Source: Lachnospiraceae bacterium (lineage in GTDB: Bacteria > Bacillota > Clostridia > Lachnospirales > Lachnospiraceae). Taken from it: 53,978 nt of DNA. Below the pieces are notes generated by a model. That model made no database searches and was not told the DNA's origin. It was given only the letters and a program-made list of their open reading frames with translations. The stretch covers positions 1-53,978 of the forward strand of contig JAETON010000015.1 of assembly GCA_021771695.1 (NCBI GenBank). The letters are read 5' to 3'. Positions 33,161 to 43,123 of the stretch are shown one piece after another. Within the stretch, counting starts at the first letter, position 1, and every line of letters starts with the position of its first letter. The position numbers and the translations under genes were made by a program.

Positions 33161-33867
33161 CAAATAGGTTCTTTTGAAGGCATCCCCGCTTTTCTTGGAA
33201 AACGTTTTGGGACTGCCTTCTCTTTTTTTATCTTTAAAATTGTTCTTTTCATATTTGTATTAGGAATTTCAAAAGAAATAATATTTTCTAAATTTCCTCC
33301 CAAAACCTTGATTGCTTTTTTGGCTTTTTTTGTTTCTTCTTCAATATCTCCTGATTTATATGGACAAAAATATCCACCTATTGAAACATATGGAATACAA
33401 TACTCAGATAAAACTGCAAGATTCGCAACTGCCCTTGAAACAACCAAATCAAAAGACTCTCTATATTCGGCCTTTCTTGCAAAGTCCTCTGCACGTCCAT
33501 GAATTGCTTCAATGCCTTTCAAATGAAGTTCTTCTATCACTTCATTTAAGAATCGGACTCTTTTATTTAAAGAATCCAATAGCACAATCTGAAGTTCTGG
33601 AAAAGCAATTTTTAAAGGAATTCCCGGAAATCCTGCCCCCGTGCCAAGATCCAATATTCTTTGATGATTCGGTCCACATTCTGCTTTCACAAGAGCCAGA
33701 CTATCCACAAAATGTTTATCAATTACTTCTTCTTTTTCCGTAATTGCAGTAAGATTCATAACTTTATTTTTTTCAATCAGCATTCCATAATATTTTTCAA
33801 ATTTATGAAGCTGATCATTATTTAACTCTATTCCGAAAATAGATGCTTTTTCTTTTAATCTTTGCAT
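33157..33867 (-). CDS. rsmG: 16S rRNA (guanine527-N7)-methyltransferase
   Basis: A 236-residue SAM-dependent methyltransferase (GidB) that makes m7G527 in 16S rRNA, a modification linked to streptomycin response. It has LDLGTGAGFPGIPLKIAFP (SAM loop), VLLDSLNKRVRFLNEV and VVSRAVANLAVLSEYC. Full length. It follows mnmG by 3 bp as in the conserved gidA-gidB order. It ends on the hydrolase gene with a 4-bp overlap of convergent stop codons. Confidence 0.96.
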   Translation of the reverse strand: MQRLKEKASIFGIELNNDQLHKFEKYYGMLIEKNKVMNLTAITEKEEVIDKHFVDSLALVKAECGPNHQRILDLGTGAGFPGIPLKIAFPELQIVLLDSLNKRVRFLNEVIEELHLKGIEAIHGRAEDFARKAEYRESFDLVVSRAVANLAVLSEYCIPYVSIGGYFCPYKSGDIEEETKKAKKAIKVLGGNLENIISFEIPNTNMKRTILKIKKEKAVPKRFPRKAGMPSKEPIC

Positions 33868-33870
33868 TTT

Positions 33871-35754
33871 TTATCTCCTATGATGCATCTGTTCCAAATA
33901 AATTAATAATACAGAAATATCTGCCGGAGACACTCCGGATATTCTGGATGCCTGTCCAATAGATGATGGTCTTATTTTTGAAAGTTTTTGTTTTGCTTCA
34001 ATTCTTAAACTTCCAACATCTTCGTAATCAATATTTTCTGGAATACGCCTTTTCTCCATTTTTTTAAACTGTTTCACTTGAGATAACTGACGTTTAATAT
34101 ATCCCTCATATTTAATATTAATATTTACTTGTTCCTGCACTTGAATATCTAATTTGGGACGTTCATCATCAATCGGAGCAAGTACCATATAATTTAATTC
34201 CGGTCTGCGGATTAATTCAGCCATTGTTGCAGCAGATTTTAACGTAGAACTTCCAAGGCTTTCTAAAAGATTCTGAACATTTTTAGAAGCTCCAACAATC
34301 AACTCCTCCACACGTTTTATTTCTTCTTCAATTTGTTTTTCCTTTAAGAGAAGATTTTCATATCTTTCTTTATCAATCAATCCTGCCTCATATCCTATCT
34401 TTGTCAAACGCAAATCTGCATTATCCTGACGAAGCAGCAAACGATATTCTGCTCTGGAAGTCATCATTCGATAAGGCTCTGAAGTTTCCTTTGTAACAAG
34501 GTCGTCAATTAAAACTCCAATATAAGCTTGTGAACGGTCTAATACAATAGCTTCTTTTCCCTGAAGCTTTCTTGAAGCATTGATTCCCGCCATTAATCCC
34601 TGAGCTGCTGCTTCTTCATAACCAGAACTTCCATTAAATTGACCGCCGCTAAATAAACCTTCAATTTCTTTAAACTCCAACGAAGGTTTTAACTGTGTTG
34701 CATCAATGCAGTCGTATTCTATCGCATAAGCATTTCTTACAATCTTTACATTTTCCAATCCCGGTACACTGTGATACATTGCATACTGTACATCTTCCGG
34801 CAGTGAACTTGACATTCCGCCTACATACATTTCATTGGTATATTCACCTTCTGGTTCAATAAATACCTGATGTCTGTCTTTATCTGGAAATTTCACAATT
34901 TTATCTTCAATGGATGGACAATATCTTGGCCCAGTTCCTTCGATTGCCCCAGAAAATAAAGGAGAACGATGAATATTATCATGAATAATTTTATGAGTTT
35001 CTTCCGTTGTATAAGTCAGCCAGCAGGAAATCTGATCTCTTTTGATATCTTCTTCCCGATTTGTAAAACTAAATGGAACTATTTTTTCATCTCCAAATTG
35101 TTCTGACATTTTACTAAAATCAATTGTATTCTTATCAATTCTTGCCGGAGTACCTGTCTTAAATCTTCTCATGGAAATTCCATGACTTTTTAGTGAATCA
35201 GTTAAATAATTGGCAGCCTGCAAACCGTTTGGACCCGTATAATTACTGACATTCCCATAAATACATCGAGCTTTTAAATAAGTTCCTGTTGTAAGAATTA
35301 CTGCTTTTGCATAATATACTGCTCCAGAATAAGTTTTGACTCCTTGAATCTTTCCATCTTCTACAAGAAGATCTGTAACTTCTCCCTGTCTTACTGTCAA
35401 ATTTGGAGTATTTCCCATAATCTGTGTCATGGAAATCGAATACATTTTTTTATCTGCCTGTGCTCTTAAAGAATGTACTGCAGGTCCTTTGGATTTATTC
35501 AGCATTTTAGACTGTAAATAGGTTTTATCAATATTCTTTCCCATTTCACCGCCTAAAGCATCAATTTCCCGGACAAGATGTCCCTTTGAACTTCCTCCAA
35601 TATTTGGATTACACGGCATCAAAGCAATGCTGTCCATGCTTACTGTAAAACAAATTGTTTGAAATCCCATTCTGGCAGATGCCAAAGCAGCCTCACATCC
35701 TGCATGTCCTGCTCCTACCACAACAATATCATATTTTTCTTCTAATTTTTTCAT
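33871..35754 (-). CDS. mnmG: tRNA uridine-5-carboxymethylaminomethyl modification enzyme MnmG
   Basis: A 627-residue FAD protein that works with MnmE to add carboxymethylaminomethyl groups at the wobble uridine of several tRNAs. The FAD site [20 protein letters not shown] is at residues 11-30, followed by [23 protein letters not shown], the FDYGG-type [22 protein letters not shown] and a C-terminal helical MnmE-binding region. Full length. It sits between mnmE (2-bp gap) and rsmG, the standard origin-proximal order. Confidence 0.97.
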   Translation of the reverse strand: MKKLEEKYDIVVVGAGHAGCEAALASARMGFQTICFTVSMDSIALMPCNPNIGGSSKGHLVREIDALGGEMGKNIDKTYLQSKMLNKSKGPAVHSLRAQADKKMYSISMTQIMGNTPNLTVRQGEVTDLLVEDGKIQGVKTYSGAVYYAKAVILTTGTYLKARCIYGNVSNYTGPNGLQAANYLTDSLKSHGISMRRFKTGTPARIDKNTIDFSKMSEQFGDEKIVPFSFTNREEDIKRDQISCWLTYTTEETHKIIHDNIHRSPLFSGAIEGTGPRYCPSIEDKIVKFPDKDRHQVFIEPEGEYTNEMYVGGMSSSLPEDVQYAMYHSVPGLENVKIVRNAYAIEYDCIDATQLKPSLEFKEIEGLFSGGQFNGSSGYEEAAAQGLMAGINASRKLQGKEAIVLDRSQAYIGVLIDDLVTKETSEPYRMMTSRAEYRLLLRQDNADLRLTKIGYEAGLIDKERYENLLLKEKQIEEEIKRVEELIVGASKNVQNLLESLGSSTLKSAATMAELIRRPELNYMVLAPIDDERPKLDIQVQEQVNINIKYEGYIKRQLSQVKQFKKMEKRRIPENIDYEDVGSLRIEAKQKLSKIRPSSIGQASRISGVSPADISVLLIYLEQMHHRR

Positions 35755-35756
35755 AT

Positions 35757-37130
35757 CTATTTACCCATACAAAATTCTGCAAATATTTCGTTTACAAGAT
35801 CCTCCCCAACAGACTCTCCTGTAATATATCCCAACTGTTCATATGCATCCATCAAATCAATCGAAAAGAAATCTTCCGGCATCTGATTTTCAATGCTTTT
35901 TAAAACAAGATTTAGACTATCCAATGCATTAGAAACCGCATTTTTATGACGTATATTTGTAATATAAATTTCATCATTAAAAGATACCTTTCCGTGGAAA
36001 AATAATTGATTGATCTTTTCATAAAGTTCTTCCATTCCCTGATTTTCCTTTGCAGAAATAATCACAATATGCTCAAGACCTTTTTCCTTTAAATAATCTT
36101 CTTTAACTACAGATTCCAAATCTGCCTTATTCAATAAGGCAATGACCTGCTTTCCTTGAATTAGCTGTATAATCTCTTCATCTTCTTCTGTTAATGGTAT
36201 AGATGTATCCACAACATATAATACTAAATCAGCTTTTACTAACAACTCTTTTGCTTTATCCACACCTATTTTTTCAACAAAATCTTCTGTCTTGCGGATT
36301 CCGGCAGTATCAATAATATTTAATGGGATTCCATTAATTTGTATAGATTCTTCTAAAGTATCCCTTGTAGTTCCGGCAATATCCGTAACAATTGCTCTTT
36401 CTTCTCCAAGCAGAACATTTAATACAGAAGATTTTCCAGCATTGGGTTTTCCAACGATAACTGTCTGAATTCCTTCTTTTAAAATTCTTCCATTATCTGC
36501 TGAATCTAAAAAATATTTCAATTCTTTTGTAATATCTTTGATTTGTATTTCCAATCCATCAGAAAATCCATCCACAGAATAATGTTCCGGATCATCCAAT
36601 GCTGATTCAATAAACGCAACACTGTGAATAATTTGTTTTCTTAAATTCTTTATTATTTCACCTAATGCACCATCCAATTGCTTCAAAGAACTGTCCAATG
36701 CAAATTCATTTCTAGAATGAATTAAATCCATAACAGCTTCTGCTTTTGACAAATCAATTCTTCCATTTAAAAATGCACGTTTTGTAAATTCTCCCGGTTC
36801 TGCCGGTCTTGCCCCTGCTTTTATCACAGCTTCCAGCACTTTTTTCATTACAATGATACCGCCATGACAGTTAATTTCCACTATATCCTCTGTCGTATAA
36901 GAATGGGGTCCTTTCATAACCAAAACTACACATTCATCCAGCATTTTATCATGATCATATACATGCCCATAATGTGCCGTATAAGTTGCAACTTCCTTTA
37001 TATTCTTTTTTCGCTTTGGTTTAAATATTTTTTCAATAATGTCTAATGATTGATTGCCGCTAATCCTTATAATTCCAATCCCGCTGTTTGTCATTGGAGT
37101 GGCAATCGCTGCAATTGTATCTGATTTCAT
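35757..37130 (-). CDS. mnmE: tRNA modification GTPase MnmE
   Basis: A 457-residue GTPase partner of MnmG. N-terminal tetrahydrofolate-binding domain ([21 protein letters not shown]), helical domain, G domain with G1 [10 protein letters not shown]2 [11 protein letters not shown]3 DTAGI and G4 NKAD, and the C-terminal FCMGK with the catalytic Cys of the CxGK motif. Complete. A terminator lies between it and the upstream jag gene, so the mnmE-mnmG-rsmG unit may have its own promoter, or depend on read-through. Confidence 0.97.
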   Translation of the reverse strand: MKSDTIAAIATPMTNSGIGIIRISGNQSLDIIEKIFKPKRKKNIKEVATYTAHYGHVYDHDKMLDECVVLVMKGPHSYTTEDIVEINCHGGIIVMKKVLEAVIKAGARPAEPGEFTKRAFLNGRIDLSKAEAVMDLIHSRNEFALDSSLKQLDGALGEIIKNLRKQIIHSVAFIESALDDPEHYSVDGFSDGLEIQIKDITKELKYFLDSADNGRILKEGIQTVIVGKPNAGKSSVLNVLLGEERAIVTDIAGTTRDTLEESIQINGIPLNIIDTAGIRKTEDFVEKIGVDKAKELLVKADLVLYVVDTSIPLTEEDEEIIQLIQGKQVIALLNKADLESVVKEDYLKEKGLEHIVIISAKENQGMEELYEKINQLFFHGKVSFNDEIYITNIRHKNAVSNALDSLNLVLKSIENQMPEDFFSIDLMDAYEQLGYITGESVGEDLVNEIFAEFCMGK

Positions 37131-37148
37131 ATTATTTCCCTCAAAAAA

Positions 37149-37172
37149 AGGCTGCCTTAACTAAGGCAGCCT
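37149..37172 (-). terminator. Terminator between jag and mnmE
   Basis: AGGCTGCCTTA (37149-37159) pairs perfectly with TAAGGCAGCCT (37162-37172); on the minus strand seven T follow. It divides the rpmH-jag unit from the mnmE-rsmG unit. Confidence 0.92.
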
Positions 37173-37178
37173 AAATTC

Positions 37179-37988
37179 CTATTTTTTCAGCATAACAACA
37201 ACTTTACGATAAGGATCCTTACCTTCACTTTTTGTTATCACATAAGGATCTCTTTGCAATGCAGAATGAATAATTCTTCTTTCATTCGGATTCATCGGCT
37301 CCAAATAAATCGGTTTCTTATTCTTCTTTACTTTATATGCAATACTTCCCGCAAGTTTCTCTAAAGTCTGCTGTCTTCTTTCTCTATAATTCTCTGTATC
37401 AAGCTTAATTTTAATAAAAGACTCGCTTTCTTTATTTACAAATAAACTAGTCAAATACTGAAGAGCATCCAATGTCTGTCCATGTTTTCCAATCAATGCT
37501 CCCATTTTTTCACCAGAAACATTGATATTTAATACATTCTCTCTTCTGTTATAATATAAATTTAATTTTGGATTTAATCCCATTGCCCTTAATACTTCAT
37601 CGAGATATTTTTCAGTATTTTTTACGATTTCTTCAATATTTTCCGGAGTCTTATTTTTTCTCGTTTCCTTTACAGGTACAGTTTCTTTTTGTTTATTAGA
37701 AGATTTTTTATTATAGCCGGATTTTTTTTCATTCTTTAAAGATTCCTGTTTCTTCTCGAATTTCTTCTTCGGCTTATTGGAAACTGCCGGTTTTTCTGCT
37801 TTTTCTACTTTCTTTTCTTCCTTTTTAACTACTTCAATAATCACTGGTTTTTTAAATAATCCTAAAAAACCATTACTTCCTGGATCAATGACGGTATAAT
37901 CAAGGTCGGTACTTGGAATTCCCAGTTCCATTGCGGCATTCATTACTGCATCAGATTCAGTTTTTCCAGTAAATTTTTTTACTGACAT
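37179..37988 (-). CDS. jag: RNA-binding protein Jag (KhpB/EloR)
   Basis: A 269-residue protein with a Jag_N domain (1-50, KFTGKTESDAVMNAAMELGI), a long Lys/Glu-rich linker (about 52-120), a KH domain (about 130-205; NVSGEKMGALIGKHGQTLDALQYL) and an R3H domain (about 207-265; ERRIIHSALQRDPYVITKSEG). It binds RNA and in Firmicutes helps control cell elongation and sporulation together with YidC/SpoIIIJ. It follows yidC by 2 bp. The linker is strongly basic, more than in Bacillus. Confidence 0.95.
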   Translation of the reverse strand: MSVKKFTGKTESDAVMNAAMELGIPSTDLDYTVIDPGSNGFLGLFKKPVIIEVVKKEEKKVEKAEKPAVSNKPKKKFEKKQESLKNEKKSGYNKKSSNKQKETVPVKETRKNKTPENIEEIVKNTEKYLDEVLRAMGLNPKLNLYYNRRENVLNINVSGEKMGALIGKHGQTLDALQYLTSLFVNKESESFIKIKLDTENYRERRQQTLEKLAGSIAYKVKKNKKPIYLEPMNPNERRIIHSALQRDPYVITKSEGKDPYRKVVVMLKK

Positions 37989-37990
37989 CT

Positions 37991-38995
37991 CTATTTACCT
38001 CCCTTTTTTCTATTCATTACATTTGCTTTTGAAGCAATTCCCCCTTTTGAATTTCCACTATAATTAATATTTCTAGTAGATTTTGCATTTGCTCCTTTTT
38101 TGATAGAATTTCCTTGCGGCTGATCAGATGGAGCTCCTGCACCTAACATCTTTTCATATAAAGAAGGACCTTTTTTCTTTTTCTTCTTTGCTGCCTTTTC
38201 ACGGCTTTTTTCAATAATTTTGTCCATATCTGCATGGTCATAATAATAATTAAATGCTACCTGCTGGATATACTGGAATAATGCACTTGCCGCCCAGTAA
38301 ATACCCAAAGCTGCTGGTAATGTAATACACATGAAGAAAGACATCACAGGCATTGTATACATCATGCTCTTTGTCATTCCTGCACCCGGTGTATTTTCAT
38401 CTGTCTGCGTACTTGCCATAGAAGTTTTTGCACTTAAAAGCTGGAATATAAAAGATAACACAGGAACGATCATCATAATACTTAACTTAAATCCCGGTGT
38501 ATCCTGAATATTCAAACCAGGAATTAATTCATAAATACTTGTTCCAATTGTCTTTACATCATTTGAAATCTGAGGAATATATACCTCTACTGCACGAATT
38601 ACATAATACAATGCCATAATAATTGGAAATTGTATTAATGTTGTGGCACATCCTCCAGTAGGACTTGTACCATATTTATCATAAACTTTCTGCATCTCTT
38701 CCTGCTGTCTCATCATAGATGCCTGATCTTTTTTATTTCTATACTTTTTCGTAATCTTATTAAGCTCCGGCTGAGCTGCCTGCATAATCTTCATAGAACG
38801 CTGCTGTTTCATAGTCAGAGGTAATAAAATTAATTTTGAAATTAATGTAAATAAAATAATACATAAACCTACATTATGAATACCTACTGCAGCTAATCCA
38901 TGATAAATAGCCTCAATAACCCATCCAAATACTCTTACAATTGGATATAAAATCCCTCCTGTGCCCACATTCTGAGCCTGTGACAAAAACATCAT
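37991..38995 (-). CDS. yidC: Membrane protein insertase YidC (SpoIIIJ/Oxa1 family)
   Basis: A 334-residue insertase with five membrane helices; it helps proteins enter the membrane with or without Sec and is needed for sporulation in Bacillus. Conserved [19 protein letters not shown] after the second helix, the coiled cytosolic loop [23 protein letters not shown], and [18 protein letters not shown]. The N-terminus has no lipobox Cys, unlike Bacillus SpoIIIJ. The C-terminal tail is very basic (KKKKKK) and may touch ribosomes. Its start overlaps yidD by 4 bp. Confidence 0.95.
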   Translation of the reverse strand: MMFLSQAQNVGTGGILYPIVRVFGWVIEAIYHGLAAVGIHNVGLCIILFTLISKLILLPLTMKQQRSMKIMQAAQPELNKITKKYRNKKDQASMMRQQEEMQKVYDKYGTSPTGGCATTLIQFPIIMALYYVIRAVEVYIPQISNDVKTIGTSIYELIPGLNIQDTPGFKLSIMMIVPVLSFIFQLLSAKTSMASTQTDENTPGAGMTKSMMYTMPVMSFFMCITLPAALGIYWAASALFQYIQQVAFNYYYDHADMDKIIEKSREKAAKKKKKKGPSLYEKMLGAGAPSDQPQGNSIKKGANAKSTRNINYSGNSKGGIASKANVMNRKKGGK

Positions 38996-39234
38996 TTTTC
39001 GTACCTTTTTCCTTTCCTGACTTCCGGAACAGGATCATATCCGCCTTTGGAAAATGGATTGCATCTTAAAATGCGGTATACAGCAAGCAGACTGCCTTTT
39101 ATTACTCCATGCTTTTCCAATGCTTCAATGGCATATTCCGAACAAGTCGGAACATAAATACATGTTCCTCTTCCCTTTAATCTAGATAAATATTTCCTAT
39201 AAAATCTAATCAAAGAAATTAAAATCTTTTTCAA
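38992..39234 (-). CDS. yidD: Membrane protein insertion efficiency factor YidD
   Basis: An 80-residue protein with the YidD (haemolysin-like DUF37) pattern: [34 protein letters not shown] and [14 protein letters not shown]. It is a membrane-associated helper of YidC. It overlaps rnpA by 4 bp upstream and yidC by 4 bp downstream, so the three genes are translationally linked. Confidence 0.95.
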   Translation of the reverse strand: MKKILISLIRFYRKYLSRLKGRGTCIYVPTCSEYAIEALEKHGVIKGSLLAVYRILRCNPFSKGGYDPVPEVRKGKRYEK

Positions 39235-39578
39235 ATATGATCAACTCTTTTTAAATGGTGCAGATTTATCAAATGTAAAAATGCACTTTCAATTATATGA
39301 TAGTTTGTATCTTTTGCACTGTTTCTGGCAATTACTACCATATCATAACTCTGTTTTAACGTATCCTGATTTAATCGATAGCTTTCACGAATTAAACGTG
39401 TAATATGATGCCTTACTACACTATTTCCTACTTTTTTGCTAACTGAGATTCCCAATCGATTATAACCTAAATCATTCTTCTTACTATATAATACAAGATA
39501 TTTATTTACTTTCGATTTCCCCTGATTATAAACAATTTGAAAATCTCTTGTCTTTCTTAACGAATGATAATTTTTCAT
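39231..39578 (-). CDS. rnpA: Ribonuclease P protein component
   Basis: A 115-residue protein subunit of RNase P, which trims the 5' leader of tRNAs. Start at 39578 ([14 protein letters not shown]) with AAGGAAG upstream; the frame is open to 39620 but that would run close into rpmH and give a longer N-terminus than the family has. The RNR-like motif reads [21 protein letters not shown], with HH where most have NR. Follows rpmH by 48 bp as in nearly all bacteria. Confidence 0.95.
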   Translation of the reverse strand: MKNYHSLRKTRDFQIVYNQGKSKVNKYLVLYSKKNDLGYNRLGISVSKKVGNSVVRHHITRLIRESYRLNQDTLKQSYDMVVIARNSAKDTNYHIIESAFLHLINLHHLKRVDHI

Positions 39579-39626
39579 ATTCTCTTCCTTATTAATAGAG
39601 AAAAGAAAAGGCCACATCACTGCGAC

Positions 39627-39761
39627 CTAAGCTGATAATCTATTTCTTCCTTTTGCTCTTCTGCTCTTTAAGACTTTTCTTCCATTAGCAGTGCTCATTC
39701 TCTTTCTGAATCCATGAACCTTAGATCTCTGTCTTTTCTTCGGCTGAAATGTCATTTTCAT
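39627..39761 (-). CDS. rpmH: 50S ribosomal protein L34
   Basis: A 44-residue gene found by translating the minus strand: [18 protein letters not shown], then [13 protein letters not shown] and a basic end [11 protein letters not shown]. This is a typical L34. The ATG at 39761 has AAGGAGG upstream, and the stop is TAG at 39627-39629. It is the first gene of rpmH-rnpA-yidD-yidC-jag and marks the origin neighbourhood. Confidence 0.97.
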   Translation of the reverse strand: MKMTFQPKKRQRSKVHGFRKRMSTANGRKVLKSRRAKGRNRLSA

Positions 39762-39831
39762 CTGAAAACACCTCCTTAATTCTTTTTCTGATTATATATA
39801 TGAATAATATATTCGTAAAAACATCGCTTCT

Positions 39832-39861
39832 ATTATATCCAGATACCTATAAGAAAGTCAA
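39832..39861 (-). promoter_or_regulatory. rpmH operon promoter
   Basis: On the minus strand -35 TTGACT (rc of 39856-39861), 18-bp spacer, -10 TATAAT (rc of 39832-39837), about 70 bp before rpmH. Confidence 0.8.
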
Positions 39862-39924
39862 GCAAATAATTGCTTTTTTTCATATAAATACGCCCTTTCA
39901 TAGATATTGTGGAAGTAAAAAATG

Positions 39925-40067
39925 TTATCCACAATTTGTGGGTAACGTGTGTATAACTTAATGATAAATTGTGTATATTAAATCTAAAAAATGTTAAAAT
40001 CCTCTATTTTTCAACATTTTTCATTATGTTTATATTGTGGAATAAGTTATCCACAATCTGTGATTAA
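39925..40067. promoter_or_regulatory. DnaA-box cluster upstream of dnaA (incA/B-like)
   Basis: Perfect TTATCCACA at 39925-39933 and 40047-40055 (plus). Good or near matches on the minus strand at 39937-39945 (TTACCCACA), 39948-39956 (TTATACACA), 39970-39978, 40036-40044 and 40059-40067. The rpmH-dnaA gap (39762-40190) is very AT-rich and also must hold the dnaA promoter, which I could not fix with confidence (TTGAAA at 40102-40107 is a candidate -35). Together with the dnaA-dnaN cluster this gives a bipartite origin and probably autoregulation of dnaA. Confidence 0.85.
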
Positions 40068-40190
40068 CTTATTTTTCTATATTATAAGTATGAAACAAAC
40101 GTTGAAAAAAAAAGTTTTTTGTTATACACTAAATATAGTGCACTTTTATACACTTTTATAAAATTTTGTAGAAAGGGATTTATATTATCC

Positions 40191-41525
40191 ATGAAAAATA
40201 ACATTGAAAAAATCTGGGATGATGTCTTAGTAAAACTGGAACAGGAACATGATGTTTCCAGTGCTGCAATCAATGCCTGGATTAAACCACTTCATATCAA
40301 AGACGTTCAAGATAATAACATTATTCTTTCTCTGGATGCAAAATACGATGAGAGAGGTATCCAGTTTATTAAAAAGAAAATGTATGATTTCTATATTTCT
40401 CTTGCCATTCAAGACTTAACAGGGAAAAAATATGATATCACATTTGAACTGGAAAAAAATGATGCATCAAATCATACTGTTGTGAAAAATGAACCGGAAC
40501 AGGATAATAATAATCTGAATCCCCGTTATACTTTTGATACATTTGTCATCGGAGATAATAATCAAATGGCTCACGCTGCCAGCATTGCAGTGGCGGAAGC
40601 TCCGGCAGAAGCTTATAATCCTCTATTTCTTTATGGAGGTGCAGGACTTGGAAAAACTCATTTAATGCATTCCATTGCACATTATATTATTGAGCATAAC
40701 AATCATTTAAATGTATTATATGTAACCAGCGAAGATTTTACCAACGAAGTAATTAATTCTATTCAACATAAAAAACAGGAAGAATTAAGAAACAAATATC
40801 GAAATATCGATGTTTTATTAGTGGATGATATTCAATTTATTATCGGAAAAGAAAGTACGCAGCAAGAATTTTTCCATACATTTAATGCATTATATAATTC
40901 AAAAAAACAAATTATTCTTTCATCTGATAAACCACCGAAAGAGCTTGATGTATTGGAAGAACGTCTTCGCAGCCGTTTCAGTTGGGGACTTCCTGTAGAT
41001 ATTCAGCCTCCGAATTATGAAACAAAAGTTGCTATTTTAAGAAAAAGGGCAGAAATAGATAACATTACAATTGATGATGAGATTTTTGATTACATAGCTA
41101 CACATATTAAATCAAACATTCGTGACTTGGAAGGCGCTTTAAATAAAATCAAAGTCTATTCCAGATTAAATAAACAGCCAATTGATTTAGAACTATCTAA
41201 AATAGCACTTCAAGATTTAATTGACAGTAAAAATAAACAGAAAATAACACCGGAATTAATCCTTCAAACAGTTGCTGAACATTTTAATATACAAACTTCC
41301 GATATTATTTCCAAAAAGCGCAGCCACGATATCGCATATCCCAGACAGATTTGTATGTATCTATGCAAAAAAATGACCGACACATCTCTTGTTAAGATTG
41401 GAGAGATTATTGGAAAAAGAGATCATTCTACTGTCATCCATGGAGTAGAAAAGATTGAAAAAGATTTAAAGAAAGATTCTCAATTGGAAGGTATTATTAA
41501 CGTTATTACAAAAAAAATGGAATAA
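40191..41525 (+). CDS. dnaA: Chromosomal replication initiator protein DnaA
   Basis: A 444-residue AAA+ initiator. Domain I 1-85, short domain II linker (about 90-110), domain III with Walker A GGAGLGKTH (149-157), Walker B VLLVDDIQFI and sensor ERLRSRFSWGLP, domain IV with the DnaA-box recognition region RQICMYLCKKMTDTSLVKIGEIIGKRDHSTVIHGV. Start at 40191 (MKNNIEKIWDDV) because homologues begin there; an AAAGGGA lies 10-16 nt upstream, slightly far. The frame is open to 40119. It is the first plus-strand gene of the right arm. Confidence 0.97.
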   Translation: MKNNIEKIWDDVLVKLEQEHDVSSAAINAWIKPLHIKDVQDNNIILSLDAKYDERGIQFIKKKMYDFYISLAIQDLTGKKYDITFELEKNDASNHTVVKNEPEQDNNNLNPRYTFDTFVIGDNNQMAHAASIAVAEAPAEAYNPLFLYGGAGLGKTHLMHSIAHYIIEHNNHLNVLYVTSEDFTNEVINSIQHKKQEELRNKYRNIDVLLVDDIQFIIGKESTQQEFFHTFNALYNSKKQIILSSDKPPKELDVLEERLRSRFSWGLPVDIQPPNYETKVAILRKRAEIDNITIDDEIFDYIATHIKSNIRDLEGALNKIKVYSRLNKQPIDLELSKIALQDLIDSKNKQKITPELILQTVAEHFNIQTSDIISKKRSHDIAYPRQICMYLCKKMTDTSLVKIGEIIGKRDHSTVIHGVEKIEKDLKKDSQLEGIINVITKKME

Positions 41526-41786
41526 AAAGTATAGTTATCCACAAAATCTGTGGATAACTTGTGGATATCCTGTGTATTATAGTTTTTTACTATTTTTTGA
41601 ATGTTGATAAAATCTTATTTATCCTCTGCTTTTTCAGCAGTTTTTCACACTTTATCAACCCTTCAAATCCCTTTTATTCAGCGGTTTTTTAAGGTTATCC
41701 CCAAATCCACATCTACTACGACTAAGACTACGAATTTTAATTATTTATTAAAGCAATTTCCACACTGAAAGGAGTTATTCACATTT
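41526..41786 (+). other. oriC: oriC: dnaA-dnaN intergenic origin
   Basis: DnaA boxes: perfect TTATCCACA at 41535-41543 (plus) and 41549-41557 (minus); TTATTCACA at 41775-41783 (plus); one-mismatch boxes at 41560-41568 (minus) and 41695-41703 (plus, TTATCCCCA); weaker TGTGTATTA at 41571-41579. They precede a DnaA-trio-like tract and an AT-rich tract. The change of gene strand at dnaA, the parS sites and the flanking gene order all support this as the chromosomal origin. Confidence 0.93.
41695..41752 (+). other. Basal unwinding element: DnaA boxes, DnaA-trios and AT-rich tract
   Basis: TTATCCCCA (41695-41703) and the overlapping AATCCACA run into CTACTACGACTAAGACTACG (41713-41732), whose complement gives repeated 3'-GAT triplets as in DnaA-trios, and then AATTTTAATTATTTATTAAA (41733-41752), a pure AT stretch. 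The order box, trio, AT-tract is that described for Bacillus-type origins. DNA melting should start here. Confidence 0.8.
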
Positions 41787-42890
41787 ATGAAAATCATATG
41801 TAATAAAAACAATCTGGTCCATGGAGTTAGTATTGTTTCTAAAGCAGTTTCTAATAAAACAACACTTTCTATTCTTGAATGTATTTTAATTGAGGCAAAT
41901 GCCGGGATTATTACATTTACTGCCAATGACATGGAATTAGGTATTGAAACTAAAATTCAAGGACAAATCATTGAACAAGGAAAAATTGCATTGGATGCAA
42001 AATTATTTTCTGAAATTGTAAGAAAACTTCCAGATAATGATGTAATAATTGAAACAGATCAAGATTTTAAAGCTGTCATTACTTGTGAAAAAGCATGCTT
42101 TCAGATTATGGGACAAGAAGGAAATGAATTTCCTTATTTACCAGAGATTGAAAAAGAAAAAAGTATTACATTATCACAATTTTCATTAAAAGAAATTATA
42201 CGTCAGACAATTTTTTCTATTTCTGATAATGAAAATACAAAATTAATGACAGGAGAATTATTTGAAGTAAAAGATCATCAATTAAGTGTAGTTTCTCTGG
42301 ACGGACACCGTATTTCTATTCGTAAAATAGATTTAAAAGATAGTTATGATTCATTTAAAGTTGTCGTTCCTGGAAAGACACTTCAAGAGATTGTTAAAAT
42401 TATATCAGGTGAAACAGAGGAAGATGTTACTATTTATGTAACTTCAAAACATATTTTGTTTGAATTTAATGATACCAAAGTTGTTTCAAGACTTTTGGAA
42501 GGGGAATATTATAAGATAAGTCAAATGCTTTCCAGTGATTATGAAACAAAAATTACCATTAATAAAAAAGAATTTTTAAATTGTATTGATAGAGCTAGTC
42601 TTTTAATTCGAGAATCTGATAAAAAACCGATTATTATTAATATTACCGATAATTCTTTGGAATTGAGTATTTCTTCATTTTTTGGATCAATGGAAGAGAA
42701 TATTATGATTACAAAAGAAGGAAGAGATCTTTTCATTGGTTTTAATCCGAAATTTTTGATGGATGTTTTAAGAGTTATTGACGATGAAGAAATTCATATT
42801 TATCTGGTAAATCCAAAAGCTCCTTGCTTTATTAAAGATGAAGCGGGCTATTATACTTATTTGATTCTTCCTGTAAATTTCAATCATTAG
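41787..42890 (+). CDS. dnaN: DNA polymerase III beta sliding clamp
   Basis: A 367-residue ring-forming clamp made of three similar domains (about 1-118, 128-243, 245-367). It encircles DNA and tethers the polymerase and repair enzymes. Typical segments: VSKAVSNKTTLSILECILIEA, LSVVSLDGHRISIRK, and the C-terminal CFIKDEAGYYTYLILPVNF with the end close to the peptide-binding cleft. AAAGGAG precedes the ATG at 41787, and a DnaA box lies 4 bp before it. Confidence 0.97.
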   Translation: MKIICNKNNLVHGVSIVSKAVSNKTTLSILECILIEANAGIITFTANDMELGIETKIQGQIIEQGKIALDAKLFSEIVRKLPDNDVIIETDQDFKAVITCEKACFQIMGQEGNEFPYLPEIEKEKSITLSQFSLKEIIRQTIFSISDNENTKLMTGELFEVKDHQLSVVSLDGHRISIRKIDLKDSYDSFKVVVPGKTLQEIVKIISGETEEDVTIYVTSKHILFEFNDTKVVSRLLEGEYYKISQMLSSDYETKITINKKEFLNCIDRASLLIRESDKKPIIINITDNSLELSISSFFGSMEENIMITKEGRDLFIGFNPKFLMDVLRVIDDEEIHIYLVNPKAPCFIKDEAGYYTYLILPVNFNH

Positions 42891-42902
42891 AAAGGATAAA
42901 TT

Positions 42903-43112
42903 ATGAATGAAATTAAACTAAAAGATGAATACATTAAACTTGGCCAGGCTTTAAAAGCAGCGGGTTTGGTAGGTTCCGGGCTGGATGCGAAGATTGTAAT
43001 ACAGGAAGGTCAGGTTTTGTTAAATGGAGAGATAGAAACCAGAAGAGGAAAAAAATTATTTGGGGGAGAAATTATTTCCTTTGAAGGAGAAGAAATAAAA
43101 ATAGTAAAATAG
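42903..43112 (+). CDS. yaaA: S4 domain RNA-binding protein (YaaA/RlbA type)
   Basis: A 69-residue, single S4-domain protein (EYIKLGQALKAAGLVGSGLDAKIVIQEGQVLLNGEIETRRGKKL split over most of its length). Such proteins sit between dnaN and recF in Firmicutes and are thought to bind rRNA and help ribosome assembly. Short 12-bp gaps on both sides put it in the dnaN-recF-gyrBA operon. Confidence 0.93.
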   Translation: MNEIKLKDEYIKLGQALKAAGLVGSGLDAKIVIQEGQVLLNGEIETRRGKKLFGGEIISFEGEEIKIVK

Positions 43113-43123
43113 ATGGGTGTGTT

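Noticed and set aside
40102-40140. Defined dnaA promoter with TTATACACT -10 region
   Set aside because: TTGAAA and TATACA are only 15 bp apart and TATAGT has no -35 at the right distance. A promoter must be here but I cannot fix it.
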